A stretch of DNA of 64,000 bases, from the NCBI GenBank assembly GCA_000697335.1, contig JNEM01015157.1, positions 1 to 64,000 of the forward strand, given 5' to 3'. Numbering within the stretch: the first letter of the stretch is position 1; each line of letters starts with the position of its first letter. Source of the DNA: Conidiobolus incongruus B7586. Lineage: Eukaryota; Entomophthoromycota; Entomophthoromycetes; Entomophthorales; Conidiobolaceae. Positions 27,574 through 40,902 of this stretch are shown one piece after another. The notes under the pieces were generated by a model. The model was not told the DNA's origin, ran no database searches, and saw nothing but the letters and a program-made list of their open reading frames with translations. The translations under genes were made by a program, and so were the position numbers.

Positions 27574-29740
27574 TTCGTCAAATAAAAAATTTAAATAATA
27601 ATTAAATTGAAATTGGTGAAACTGTTAATTAATATAGAATAATATTTTTTTTTAAAATATTTTTTTATAATTGAAAGTTTAAACAATTGATTTCTATCAA
27701 ATAAAATATTTATACCATTTTTTAATCTTTGATTACGTTTACACTTTTCAATTGCCTAATTATTCCTTTACCATATTTGGATACAAATTAGAATGATTTT
27801 CTTCTATTTGATTGGTTTAAGAACTATAATTGATCAAAATATTAATATATATGAAATTTATTTCAAAATATAATTTCCAAACAAATTGGCTGTTTATAAC
27901 TTGAATTACCATATAAATAAAGTTTATTTGAATTTATTTAGAAGACACATTTTCAAAAGAGAATATTTGCTAACTTTTAGTTGTATATATTCATTTATAT
28001 AATATTATTTATATCTTCGTTTTGAAAATTTTGATAGATTATATTTTAATATTTATGATTTTCTATATAAATCTTTATTTCTATAATAAGTATGCTGTTA
28101 CGAATATGTAATTCAAATATTAATTCTTGGTATTTTTAGTTGATAATGTATTTTCTAAGATTGAGAATCAAATGCATTGATTAAATCTGTTGCAAAATTA
28201 TAACTAATATTAATTCCAAAATATAAACCGAATTATTATGAAGTCAATCTACGTAATTCATCTTTTAATATAAAACAGTCAAAAAATTTACAATTTATTA
28301 TAAATATATATATATATATATATAATTATTTGATACTGGTAATAAGTTAAGATTCAAATCTTTATTTGAATATTTCAAATATAAAACTTAGTTTAATCGT
28401 TTGATAGAAATATATCATAAAAAACACTATGATTATGAGATAATTCAAATACTATTTGTTGAATTAATGTATTATTAATTATTCTCTATTTATATTTTTT
28501 TCGAGATTTATACTTGCTAAATTTATCTGATAAAACCAAAATCAACTTGAGATTCCTTTTCTTTAGTTGAGTTTTGAAATTATAATCAAAAATATTCAAT
28601 AAATTTTGTTTATTAAGATTCTTCCAACTATATATATGAATATACATATGCTATAAATTTTTATTGTCATTCTGAATGGCCATAATTGAGAACGAATATC
28701 CGATGACTGTTTGAAAATTTTATAGTTTACACATTCAAAAAATTTAAAATAACTTTCAAAATAATCAATATCAATCATTTTTAATAGTTAATATTTATAT
28801 AATCAATTATTATATCTAATTATTAAAGACAATACCCTAAAAAGCTAATTTTATGTTTTCGTTTAATCATTTTTCTAATTTTCATATATTATAGTTATGT
28901 TTATGATAAAAAACCATATAAACCATATTTTTGCCTAACAGCCATTCATAGCAATCATGGGAATATGGAAAACTTCAAGATATTCTAACTTTCAAATTAA
29001 TAAAATATAATATTCAGGTTAATTAAGTCTAATGAAAATGTTTAGACAAAGACATTTTATAAAATTAAAACAATATACAAGATATACTATCACTTGAAGA
29101 CAGTAATTTATAATTTTATTACACTCATTTACAGATTGTTTTAAATGATTAATCTATTGATATTAATTACTTTATAGTTAACCTGAATCCAATTATTTAA
29201 ATAAATATAAATCTGGACAAAGCGGTAAGATATATGCTAATACTTGATATTAACCTTAAAGCAGATGTATTTAATATTACAACAACATATAAATTATAAT
29301 TTATAAAATACTCGATAATTATTCACAATATAACAATAAAGTATTGTTATTTTTAAACTTGATTCTTAAAAATGGTTGTATTGAAATTTTATTTATAGGA
29401 TTAACATTTTTATAAATGTCATGGATCACTATACTTTGGAATTAGTTTCATATTAAATCAATTATAGCAGATGCTCATTATATTAAAATTATTAAGGAAA
29501 GGGTTGTGTATTGGATATCTTAAATAGCTGATTGAAGAAAATCCAGTAAGTATTAAAATCTATAATACAGTAATGAACATTAACAATTAATAATTTAAAT
29601 GTGTATGTTCAGAGAGGAATAAACAGGTTGGCGATATTTCCCATGAGAATTTTTTAATTCACTTACAAGTGACCGGAGTTAGATGATATTGTGGATCATG
29701 CTGATAAAAAAGGAGAAAGAGCCATCGAACAATTGTCCTG
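27574..29740. other. AT-rich spacer
   Basis: Holds the proteasome gene's promoter side and the 3' flank of the next minus-strand gene. No recognisable gene. The part from about 29.6 kb is less AT-rich and may be 3' UTR or a further exon of the coiled-coil gene; a strong donor-like GTAAGT on the minus strand lies near 29668. Confidence 0.45.
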
Positions 29741-30698
29741 CTAAGAGTGATATCCGTTGGTATTTTGTAGATCAGGGATATAATTGGACTCTATTGATTG
29801 CTTGTCTATTGATTTTCCATTGACAATTGCATTCTCACAAGGTTTAGGAGCTATTGACCACGGTTTGCGCGGACACTTAAATCGGTGTATTCGGTGTAGG
29901 TATTGAGATCGTTTAGAATATAGTTTTTGTACTTTGATGGCTTTTATCTCTGATATTGACTCCTTTGATTGAAATATTTAGAAATTATTTATATATACAT
30001 ATATATATTTGAATTAGCGGAAACTGTACCTGATATTGGAAATGATATGTATGAGTATTGTTGACCACCATATTTCTAATACGTTGCTTTTCCATAAGTT
30101 TTCGTTGTTGAAAAGCTGATAAAAGGTTTTCATAATTTTTCCTTAATTTTTCTTGATGGAGTGAAACTTGATGAGAGTCAGTTTCTCTTATTTCATTTTC
30201 CAAGAGGTCTAACTTTTGTAATCTAGGATAAAATGACCTATATAGGATATGTATTGGGATTTTTAAATCTAAAGAGATGGCAAAATATTATTTTACCTTT
30301 CTTTAATCGACTCAAATAGTTGTTGGATCGATTCTATCCTCTCTCTTATCTTTCTCTGTTGGGTTTTAAGTCTAATAACTTCTTCATTCGTCTCGTTTGA
30401 TATTTCGTCGTCGAAAGGTAATTGCTCTAAATTTCATTTTAGTATAATTTATACTTGGGTTGATATCAGGACCAATATTATATGATAATCTTATACTGGT
30501 ATATCCGCAGATATATTTTTATATATTTGGTGTGCTGTTATGTATTGAATTAAATAATCATAAAGTTTTTTTTGAATTACCTTGATCAATGGTCTTATCA
30601 TATTCCCAACCCTCGATACCGCTGTCGTCAGATAGGTTATTTTCAAGCTCAGAGAATAGCAGATTTAGAGCATTATTATCTTCTATTGTGTCGTTCAT
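29741..30698 (-). CDS. Coiled-coil protein of unknown function, four exons
   Basis: Not a family I recognise. Four exons join in phase: 30698-30581, 30426-30297, 30222-30030 and 29962-29741, giving about 220 aa. The first 60 residues are acidic (MNDTIEDNNALNLLFSELEN...). Residues about 60-140 are strongly charged and heptad-like (KTQQRKIRERIESIQQLFES, LRKNYENLLSAFQQRKLMEK), predicting a coiled coil. The C-terminal 70 residues are basic, then Asn/Ser-rich, with two cysteines (KCPRKPWSIAPKPC). The last acceptor (TCAATCAAAG) is weaker than the others. The 74-codon open frame in exon 4, in a region with raised GC, supports it. The C-terminus could be longer if exon 4 is spliced again. A structural or scaffold role is possible but only inferred. 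Confidence 0.6.
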
Positions 30699-32551
30699 TG
30701 ATTATTGAAATAATGGTATTTAATTAATGAGTGAATTTGAAGAATTTCACAGGTTGATTTAAACTAATGCATATTAAAGATTTGACAGAATGGGATAAAT
30801 TAATTCATCATAACCTGATTATTTTTTTTCCTTCAGGGCTATGATCATTAAAGAACCAATTAAATTGATTAAGATTGATTCAATATTTTCAAATATAGAT
30901 AATCAATACTCTTTTTATACTTTATATTGGCATTCAATATGTGTTAATATCATCATCAATATTTTTTTTAAAATCTCAGGTGTATTTTATTATCTATTAT
31001 TCCTTTTCTTAATACTCAATAAATGCTAAAGATATAAAGTCCGTAATTTACAGATTATCCAGTTGTTTTTAAATTCCCAAATTAATTCAATATAAATTGC
31101 ATTACTTTAATTAATATTCTAATATTGCCATAGAAATTAATGTATATTATGGAATTTTTTTAAAAATTTTGGAATAATATAAATTATATAATATAATATA
31201 TAACATTCTTTTTTTTATTTTCAATATATAAGTATTTGGGCAATATTTTACACCGATATGTAACTTGTTTGTCAGCAATGTGCCTATATATCAATAAATA
31301 AATATATATATATATAAACTTATTCATCGAGTATAAGAACTATAAAATACTTCATTTGATCAATTATTTCTACTACTGTAAATGAAAATAATCACCTCAA
31401 ATTTACTAAATTTTAAAATAATTCTCAGATATCATATTATGGCTAGTGTAAAAAGAAATTATTCCTCTCTTGTAGTTGAACTTGTTAGATTAAGATTCAG
31501 ATCGCGATTTATTTTTATATATATGTAGTAAAATATATTGTATATTTTTATAGTTTAAACGATTAATGTCAAATATATAGAAAATATCACTAAAATATGA
31601 ACCCAGTTATGTATGATTTTATTTCTGTTAGAAAATATTAAAACTTTAAATAATATTTTTAATATCATCATTGAAATAATGTAAAAAGATTAATGAATAT
31701 TATATAAGAAAATACTTTTTTACACCAAGATTATAAGCTGTTGATGTATATTACAAACTTAATTGTAGAATGTGCATTATTTATTTTAATTGAAACTTAT
31801 CTATTTTGCTTAATCGATGAGATATATAATTTTAGTTCATATATCCTAAGTCCATTTAATATATTATTCTTAATCAAACATCCTCAAGGATATATCATCA
31901 ACAATATTTATACATTTTAAGCTTTTAATACTTAAGTATAATTTCGTTGAATTTATCGAAAATAATAGGATTTAATTCAACCTCAAATATGCTCAAGTAA
32001 TCATTACTTTAAATTATTTAAATCTATTAACCTGTGATTATTATGCTGAATAATTATTTAAAAATATGTTATAAATATGAAGACATTTTAATTGAACTTA
32101 TTTTTCCTCTTTCACAATATTCAAATTTCGTTACTAATAATAAAAACCGAATGGTGATCATTTAATGGGCCAATCATAATTCAGGAAATAGAAAAATTAG
32201 AGAATAAATCAAAATTTAACCAATCATAGGAGAAAGTAATAAAATTTTTAATTCGGAGGATATTTAACCTATAATATTTAGTGATATCATGTCACTAGTA
32301 TTCATATAAAATTTTATTAATTGATTATGGTTATAAATTATTGGAATATTAAGGATAAAATATTATAATCATATTATAAAATTGTGTTTTGTTTCACAAA
32401 GTCACTTTATTCTTCTAAATAATACTTTGTTTTGTAAATAGTCTTTCATATATATAATTAAATTGATTGTTTAATTGCCTCATCCTTAAATAAGCATTTT
32501 AAGTTTGGTTGATATCATAACCAAAGATCATTCCTTCCACTGGCTGTCCTT
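30699..32551. other. Divergent promoter region, AT-rich
   Basis: Lies between the divergently oriented coiled-coil gene and the ASPM-like gene. A short coding-like ATG frame at 31439 (about 29 codons, basic) has no support as a gene. Confidence 0.5.
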
Positions 32552-35500
32552 TTGCATTTTATAAACATGACCAGTGATTACAGTTCCATTAATGAAAGCT
32601 TCCCCATAAAAAAGAATACTTTATCTTCCAAAGACTCTATTAATTTATTTAATGTAAATAATTCAACGGCTATATCCAAATCTACATCCACTAGTGCTAC
32701 AACCCTTACCAATACCACTCCAAAGAAATTAGCTATCAAAACATTTTCCAATTTAATGAACAGAGTTTCCTTTTTACCTACAGAATCCACAGAAGAACAT
32801 CAAGATATTCAATTGATCCACAACATTCAATCTCAAATCCCAGTATTAGAATTAGCACCTTTCAAACCAGCTACCGAACTATACTTTGGAAATACCTATC
32901 TTCATCAAGGGTTATTAAGACATTTTAAAATACTTAATTCACAGCAAAGAGGACTTCATGTTAGACTCTTGACCGAAAGTCTAAATCAGCTGGATTTTGA
33001 ACTGTTTCCAAATCAAGGTCTACCCAATAACACTGAATATGGACCTGGTGTATTTTATTTGGACGCGGGTGAAAGCTGCAATATTCCGATATTTTGGACC
33101 CCTACTCAGTTAGGAAAGGTCCGCCATACGTTTCAATTGGAAATTATATCCAGTAACAAGACTTTTGAAGTGGTTTTATTGGGCCAAGCAGCAGAGAGAC
33201 CCCCGCCAAGGTCACAAGTAATTATTATATTTTCTTTTCATAAATTCAATATCTGATCCATTATTTAGAGGCGAATTTCACTCCGACATGGTATAATGAA
33301 ACGCCAGCATAGCTCCAACCAGCAAGGTAAAATGAATGTGCATTGAGAGTGATGTTCAGTTTAACTGATTGAATAATTGATAGATCCTAATTCACAAGCG
33401 GATTTTCATAGTTTCAAAAAGCTCAAGTTTAGTTTGGAACCATCCGATCGAAAACAAATTCTCCAAAATTGGAAATTCGAATCAAATCAAATGCTCATTA
33501 GAATCATGGACTACTACCTCAACAATGATTCTGCTGCTATTTTTCAAAATGATTTGGCCAAATACACAATTCTTAGTCGTTTGCTGAAAGCTGTGTCTAA
33601 AGGGAAGCATTATCAATCTGAGTCACTTTTGTTCAAAATTTTTGCTACATCTAAATACAAAGAGCTACTCAGTACTTTGCGATTTAAGTCACGCGTCCAT
33701 CCTATTAATGACTACAATATTCGTAGAGGAATATCCGAAACTTTGTTAAATATTAATCCCTATTGGTTACTTTATTCGTTGAAAATTGTCTTTTTTAAAG
33801 ACATTGACTTGAATCAGCAGCTAAATCCCAATGTCCTGAAAGATCTTATCCAAAACCTATTATTCGGAGATTTCAATGCCGAAACTGAAGTAAGTCAAGT
33901 GACGTCTTCTGTAATTAATGATTTATTGAAGCTTGCTGCCTTACTCGATCATGCTATGGTGCACGCCTTTACCCGTGGTGATCCACTACTTTTTACCTGC
34001 TCATCTAAATTTTTCACAACCCAAGATCTAATCAAGTATATTATTGAAACATATACAAAAGCCGACCCTATTGGTATTATGGTTAAGTTGGGTAATATGG
34101 GCATAAGGTTTACCTATCGGCAGTCTAGAGTACAAAAGCATCGTGAGCCTATATCCAACTTAGCACTCGATTTGCGCAATGGAATTAATCTTTGCCAGTT
34201 TTCAGCTCATCATTTCAACGATTGGGGTTTTTTCGATACTCTCAATCTGTCACCGTTGACTCAAGAGCATAAACTTCACAATATGAACTTGTGCTTTGAG
34301 TTTATGGAGATGCATGACTTAAGATACCACCGCTTATTGAATGGCCCTACCAAACCTATTGATATTGTACTAGGAGACCGTCCTCGCTCAATTGGCTTGT
34401 TAACCAGTATATTGATAGAATGGAAACTGCCTCAGCTGGTTAGCCTTGATTCTCTTGAATCTGAAAACAAAAAACTTCATGAAAAATATGTAGCACAGTC
34501 TAAAACTTCTCCAAAAAAGCTGGACGAATCACTCAACTCGAACAATCCCATCATCACTGCTCTGCTCCAATGGTGTCACTTGATTAATCAGTTTTTTGAT
34601 TATGAAATTATGGATATCAAGTCCAGCTTTAAGGATCCTCGTCCCATCCTATACTTGTTTTCATTCTATCTTCCTAAGCTATTCTCAACTGACGATATTC
34701 AGCAAAACCAAGAGTCTGAAGGGTTAATATCTGATAATTCCACCCTTGAAAATTCATTTGATCTTTCCACCCTTCCAAATAAGAGAATTCGCTCGGATAC
34801 ATTAGGCTCATCTATGCAAGAAAATTATGCCACGTTGAATAAATGGTCTAAACAACTGGGATGTCTTTCGAACGGTATTTATTTTCAAAATGGGCTAGAA
34901 ACTAATCAAAATTTGATCGGTTTGTACTTAGCTATGATTTTTCAGCCTCTTCTTAGATTGCACCTTGAAACTGAATGCGCTTCCAGAATCCAAAGAACTT
35001 GGCGCAGATACTACCAAAATGTCAGGCGATCAATTGGTATTTATAATTTAGCTGAACAAAGAGCTGCAGCAAAAAAGATCCAAATCTGGTTTAAGAGACA
35101 CATGGCTGCTCCAGAAGCCAGAGTGTGTAGATCTCAATTCCTTCAGCAAAAAGATGCTGCTCGAGTCATCCAAGGAGTCTGGAGGATTCACAATGCTAAA
35201 TGCCAACTGAAATGTCTAAAATCGATTGTCAAATTACAAAGCTGGTGGCGGATGACCATTGCTGCAAGGAATTACCAGGCATTCAAATCTCGTGTCATTA
35301 AAATTCAATCCCAATATCGCCGTAACGTCGCTCGCGATTCATTCCAGAGCCTCAAACAATCTGTAATTACTCTTCAAGCACTCTGGCGCGGAAGGGATAC
35401 CAGACGTCGTCTTGAGCAGTTACAAGCCGCTACTATTAGAATCCAACGATTTTATAGAGGCTTACAGCTCACCCGATTAATGGTACTTCGATATGAAAGC

Positions 35501-38500
35501 TTAAAATACTCGGCAATCGTTTTCCAGAAGTACTGGAGATCTTTACAAGCTCAACGTCATCTTGCATATCTGATTGTTTTATCTAGATTACAAGCGATTT
35601 GTAGACGAGTACTTGTCGTTAGAAATCTTACAAGAATGAATGTTGCATGTGCTATGATCCAAAAAGTTTATCGTAGTTGGAGAATCAGAGAAGAGCTGAA
35701 AAGAGAATTGGCAGCTGTTAGGATTCAATCCTTGTATAGAATGCATCGCCAACAAACTCAATTTAAGTTTGATATTACCTCTTATCGCCAAATGAGACAT
35801 GATGCAGCTATCCGAATTCAAAAAACATTCAAAATGTACCAATCTCGAAAGCGCTATTCGTCTATTTACACTGCATCTAGCATAATCGTCTGCAAATGGA
35901 GAGCGACAGTGCAAGCTCGCTCTACACAACTCCAATATATTCAGTTGAAGCAAAGTGCCATTACTTTGCAGCGTCATTGGAGAAACCTCTGTTATACACG
36001 ATTAATTCGAAATCAATATGTCCAAATATTGAACAGTGTCATTGTCCTTCAAAAGCACTTCAGAAGGTATCGTGTCCAATGTCAGTTACTTCAATTGAAG
36101 GCTGTGGTCAAGCTCCAAGCTTTGGTCAGATCTAAATCTGCACAATCGAGGTTTCAGCTTCTCAAACGCGCCACAAATATTGTTCAAACTCGTCGAAGAG
36201 CTTTGATTCTTGGTAGAGCCACCCGTCATGAGTATATGACTCATCGCGATTTGATCATATCTCTTCAAAATAGATGGAAAGCAGTTTTATTGGGTCGTTC
36301 TGTCTGTCAGAATTATCAGCGATTGAAAATGTCTAGTATCCAGATCCAAGCATGGTGGAGAGGAAGAGTCACCCAAATCCAATATTGTCAACTGCAACAA
36401 GTTACTTCCAAGATCCAGAAGTGGTGGCGACTCATACGCTGTCAGCGGGAATACCATCAGAAGCTTGAGCAGTTCAAACTTGAGCGACGATCTGCCATTT
36501 GTATCCAATCGAATTTCCTCAAGTATATCCATCAAAAGAGATATTCAGAGTTGAAACATGCCTCGCAAGTGGTTCAATCGCGTCGTCGGGCCATCGTGCA
36601 ATGTCGTGAAAAGCTCCATGAATTCAATTCGCTCAAACGCTCTACAGTCGCACTCCAACGAAGACGAAGAGCAACTGTATTGGCTAGAAATACATCTAAC
36701 AAATACAAAATACTCAAATCAGCCACCATTTATGTTCAATCTCAAATTCGTCGTAAGAGATGCCAACAGAGTTACTTGACTCTAAAATCAGCTTCTATTA
36801 CTTTCCAAAAGCATTTTAGACGGCATCAGATGCAAACCCATTATGAGCAATTGAAGATAGCGGTCTACCAATGCCAGCAGAGGGTCAGGGCCAAGCAAAT
36901 CGGTCATCGCATCAGGCAAGATTACATGAAACTGAAAAATGCTGCAAACACTATCCGTAAATACTGGCTTGATTATCATGCGTGGAAACTCGAACAAATT
37001 CGAAGACATCATGCTTCCATTGTATTACAGAATTATTGGAGAGTCTTGGTTGCAAGAAGACAGCTATCGGCACTCCGAGTCGAGCATTCTGCTGCCACTA
37101 TGATTCAGGCTCATTTCAAAAGATATATTACATCTAAACGCTATCAAACTCTTCGCACGGCTGCAATCACACTCCAAGGCAGATATCGACAATTGCTTCA
37201 CATGCGTCAGGTTCATTCTGAATATATTCAATTAAAATCCACTACTATTATTTGCCAACGCTTCTTCCGCTCTAACCAAGAGATGCTCAAGACGGCTAGA
37301 AGCTACCATCAACTGAAATCTGCTGCCATTTTCTTACAGTATTCAATTCGAAGACTTTGGCATATTCGTCAAAAGCGTCAGTTAAATGCTATCAAAATTC
37401 AAACTTGGTGGAGATCCAAATTTGCTCGCAGCAATTATCTTCGAAATATCTCTATTTGGCGTAAGATCATCAAGATTCAAAGTTGGTTTAGAATGCTTCG
37501 AGATCGTTCTCTTTATCTTCAAACCAGGCATAGAATGATTTGGCTTCAACAGAAATGGCGATCCACGCTGCAATCAAGAAGTGATCAATTCGATTTCATG
37601 AATATTTTGAATGCTTGTAGAATCATTCAAACTCGATTTAGAGCAAATCAGCTCGCCACAAACACGCGTCTCCATTATACTTTGGTCAAGTGGCAGACTA
37701 TCAAGATCCAGAGATGGTACCGTTCCATTATTCAAAACAGATTGATGAATGATGCTGCAACTAAGATCCAAACACTTGTCTTGTCCTTCAACGCCAAGAA
37801 TCGATTCTATCGCAAGCAGCTCATGCGCTACAGATGGCATTTACTATTCAAACGTGTCCAATGCTACAATATCCTCAGGACCAACTTCTTTCTTCATTAT
37901 GGCGCCATCCAATTCCGCAAAAATGCTATCCGAACTCAGGTGCTTCACATATGGAGAGAGAAGTGCCAGGAACGTTTGATTGAAATCCGTCGCCAAATGC
38001 AGATTCAGAAAGAAAATGAAGCTGCCACAATCCTTCAGCACCATATTCGTCTGTTCTTGATCAGATGTCGATTTTTACGGATCTGCCACAGCACCTACCT
38101 TCTGCAGAGAGTGATTCGTGGCCATTTCGTTAGGAAGCAAGATATTCCTGATCGACGCATTCGACTAATTAGGAAGCGAGTGATGAAGGCTAATGCCGAG
38201 GCTACCGAAGATATGAAGTTGTGCAATCGTACCACCTTTGCTCTCAAAGCCATCGCTCAGAGTCGATGCATTACAACAGTTATGAAAGCATGCCAGCATC
38301 TAGTCGTTGTCACCCGACTATCCCAAGTGTGTCGCCATCGTCTCTTGAATGAATACAAATGCGTTCAAATCATTTTAGAGTTGATGAAATCATGTAATCG
38401 AAGCACTCCTCATCAAGAAATGCTTAAACCAGCTGTCCAAATTCTAGAACATTTAAGTTTAGATGAACTTGGTCTCAACCGTCTGATAAGATCCTCCGAA

Positions 38501-38890
38501 CAAATTGGCTTTATTCTTGAGACCATGTACTTTCACAATGACTTGGAATACGTCTTAAAAGGCCTTTTAGCTACACTGCATCATTTGATGCATTCTCCTA
38601 CTGCTTTCAACTATATTAAGAAGACTCCTGATATCAAGTTCAAGCTCAGACAAATTCAGAGCAAGATGCTTCGCACCCAATCTCGTTTGTCCCATCTTCC
38701 CAAATCCAGATTGAGTGTACTACCTAATTCTTACAGCCATCGTCAGAGCTATCTCAATCGTTCGCATATCGGCTTCAACTGCCACGTTTTCTTCTCATTG
38801 CCATCTATGACAGAAGACAAGTTTGAGATGATGGAAAGAGTCCTCAATGGCTTGGAATCCCCTACTCCTCTTAACAATATCCAATCTTAA
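32552..38890 (+). CDS. ASPM: ASPM / abnormal spindle-like protein (ASH, CH, IQ array)
   Basis: Predicted spindle-pole, microtubule minus-end protein that binds calmodulin or myosin-light-chain-like partners. Exons are 32552-33217, 33269-33326 and 33384-38890, giving 2,076 aa (2,071 if the second ATG, 32567, is used). An N-terminal ASH domain (about 98-215: FKPATELYFGN ... IPIFWTPTQLGKVRHTF) is followed by a helical stretch. A calponin-homology domain (about 485-600: ISNLALDLRNGINLCQF, MNLCFEFM) comes next. A very long array of IQ-type repeats (about 772-1825) follows, with units such as AAIRIQKTFKMYQ and AIRIQKxxR/W spacings of roughly 22-27 residues; I estimate about 40. A helical, Armadillo-like tail (about 1840-2000) closes the protein. 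This is the exact ASPM order. The large third exon holds nearly the entire IQ array. ASPM is mainly known from animals, plants and some protists, so its presence in a fungus is notable. Confidence 0.92.
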
Positions 38891-40902
38891 ATAATCACTA
38901 TTCACATCCATCATATATTAACACATCTAATTATTTAATACATTTCTCAAATCACGAGTATTATAATTAATAAATTGCAAATTTTAACTTACAAAATTTA
39001 TAAAATATGAAATTTTGGCATTCTTTTTGTTATTTAATTTATTATTTTGAATACAATAATAACTAATCATCAATACATGCGTTTTATAATTTTTACTTTA
39101 TCAATCAATTTATTGAAACATAATATTATAAAAATTATCTATCATACCAATTGTTCGATAGTTTTTGAAAATCATTGTCAATCAATTCATAGTGATAATA
39201 TTATGATATTAAATCGTATGTTGTAGAAGAATAATAATTTATTCAAGGCATCATTATTCCTTTCAACTATCTACTTTCTTAACAATATTTTATAAATTTA
39301 TCAAGTTATTATCCAACAAAAATAAATACTACTGAAATTTATAGATCTTTGCGATATGGAAAATAGTGATGTGATAGATTATTGGCATTAATTTTAGTAT
39401 ACATTCTTATTGAAACAATTTCATGTATTATTATTTATAATTATGAATTTTCTGATTCACTTGCAATTTTGGAAAAGATATAAAGATATAAAAGAAAGCT
39501 AATATTTACTATATTTGATATGTCAAAAATAAAATATCCATTATGAACTAAATAAATATTAAAAAATCCAGTCACCCTTAAATATATTTTATCTTAATAT
39601 TTTTTAAATAGAGAATTATTAAATTAAAATTATATGCCCAAATTTCAAAAATATTTTATAGTATATATGTCAACATTGAAATAACTACCGTATTATTTTA
39701 AAATCTATATTATAGTTTCTACCTAATTTGTTAATCATTTTAACATATAATTGAATCAAAAATTGAATATTAAAACTATTTATTCAAATACTCATTAATT
39801 TGATGAATTTTTTAATCAATTTTATTACAACTAAATTTAAAATGAAATTCTAAAATACTATCTATAATTTGAATTTTATTATCGATATTTATTATTTTCA
39901 ACTAAAATGATTCGGGAGAATATATTTAATAACAAAAATGATAAAAATCTGAGTAGAAGTTGGACTTTATATATTCATTAAAAATATTTCACAATAGTTA
40001 TAAATTCAATGGTTATAGTGTTATTATAATCTAATAAAATAGAATTAACTAGTATTACACATAATTAAGGACTTAATAGTTTTCATGAATTATTTTCAAA
40101 AATCCAATTTTAAGCAATATAGACATACTAAATAATATGTTTATAGGAGATTTGCATTTGACCTATATTGTAGTTTCAAAATATCGTATAACAAATAAAC
40201 ACTTTAACATTTGTTAGAGTATGTGACTGAGAGTTTCACCGTAAAAAATGTTAAACTTGGCACTTTTAATTTTTTATAATCACACAGTCATTAAATTCAG
40301 GATATAATTTAACATCATTTATGATGATCTAATATTTTGCCATAAAAAATATCAAATTTATATGTATTTTGGCATATTCGATAGTATTAGAGTTATGAAT
40401 CGTGAATAAGCTATAATAACATTAATAATGATGAATGCATTGATTTAGAAAATTTGGAGTATGTAAACAATAGTTTTCAATCATGAAATAAATATCAAAT
40501 ATTTTATTAGATAGGTAATAAGAATTTTGTATACTTAACCGTGCATACTACTTTATCTCACAAAATGGGAAAATAAATGACATCAATAGGATTTTCATAT
40601 GACTTTTCTATTTAAGTAACCAGATATATATTTTTAGCCCATATTATTGGCACGTTAATAAAGCTCAGACTTGAATTTATTTTTAGTATGAATGAAGGAT
40701 TACCTATAAAAAATTGAGAATTTAAAAATAATGAATGACCAAGGATACAAATAATAGTGTCGGTAATAGAAATTATATTAAACATTTAAATTTTGTAGCT
40801 ATGATTTAAAAATAATTGTCTAGTAAAATATAATAACCTGTATATTTTTTATCAGCTAATCTGAATGATGACGTAAGCAATCAAAGTATTTTAATTGACT
40901 CA
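38891..40902. other. Convergent AT-rich spacer
   Basis: About 2 kb between the 3' ends of the ASPM-like and VTS1-like genes. No coding signal is found in either strand. Confidence 0.55.

Noticed and set aside
35588-38044. Multiple antisense frames of 60-129 codons within the ASPM-like gene
   Set aside because: They mirror the repetitive IQ coding sequence and have no independent features.
34975-38150. Possible tandem DNA repeat array
   Set aside because: The periodicity is of protein IQ motifs; the DNA units are diverged, so this is an old coding repeat and not a satellite.
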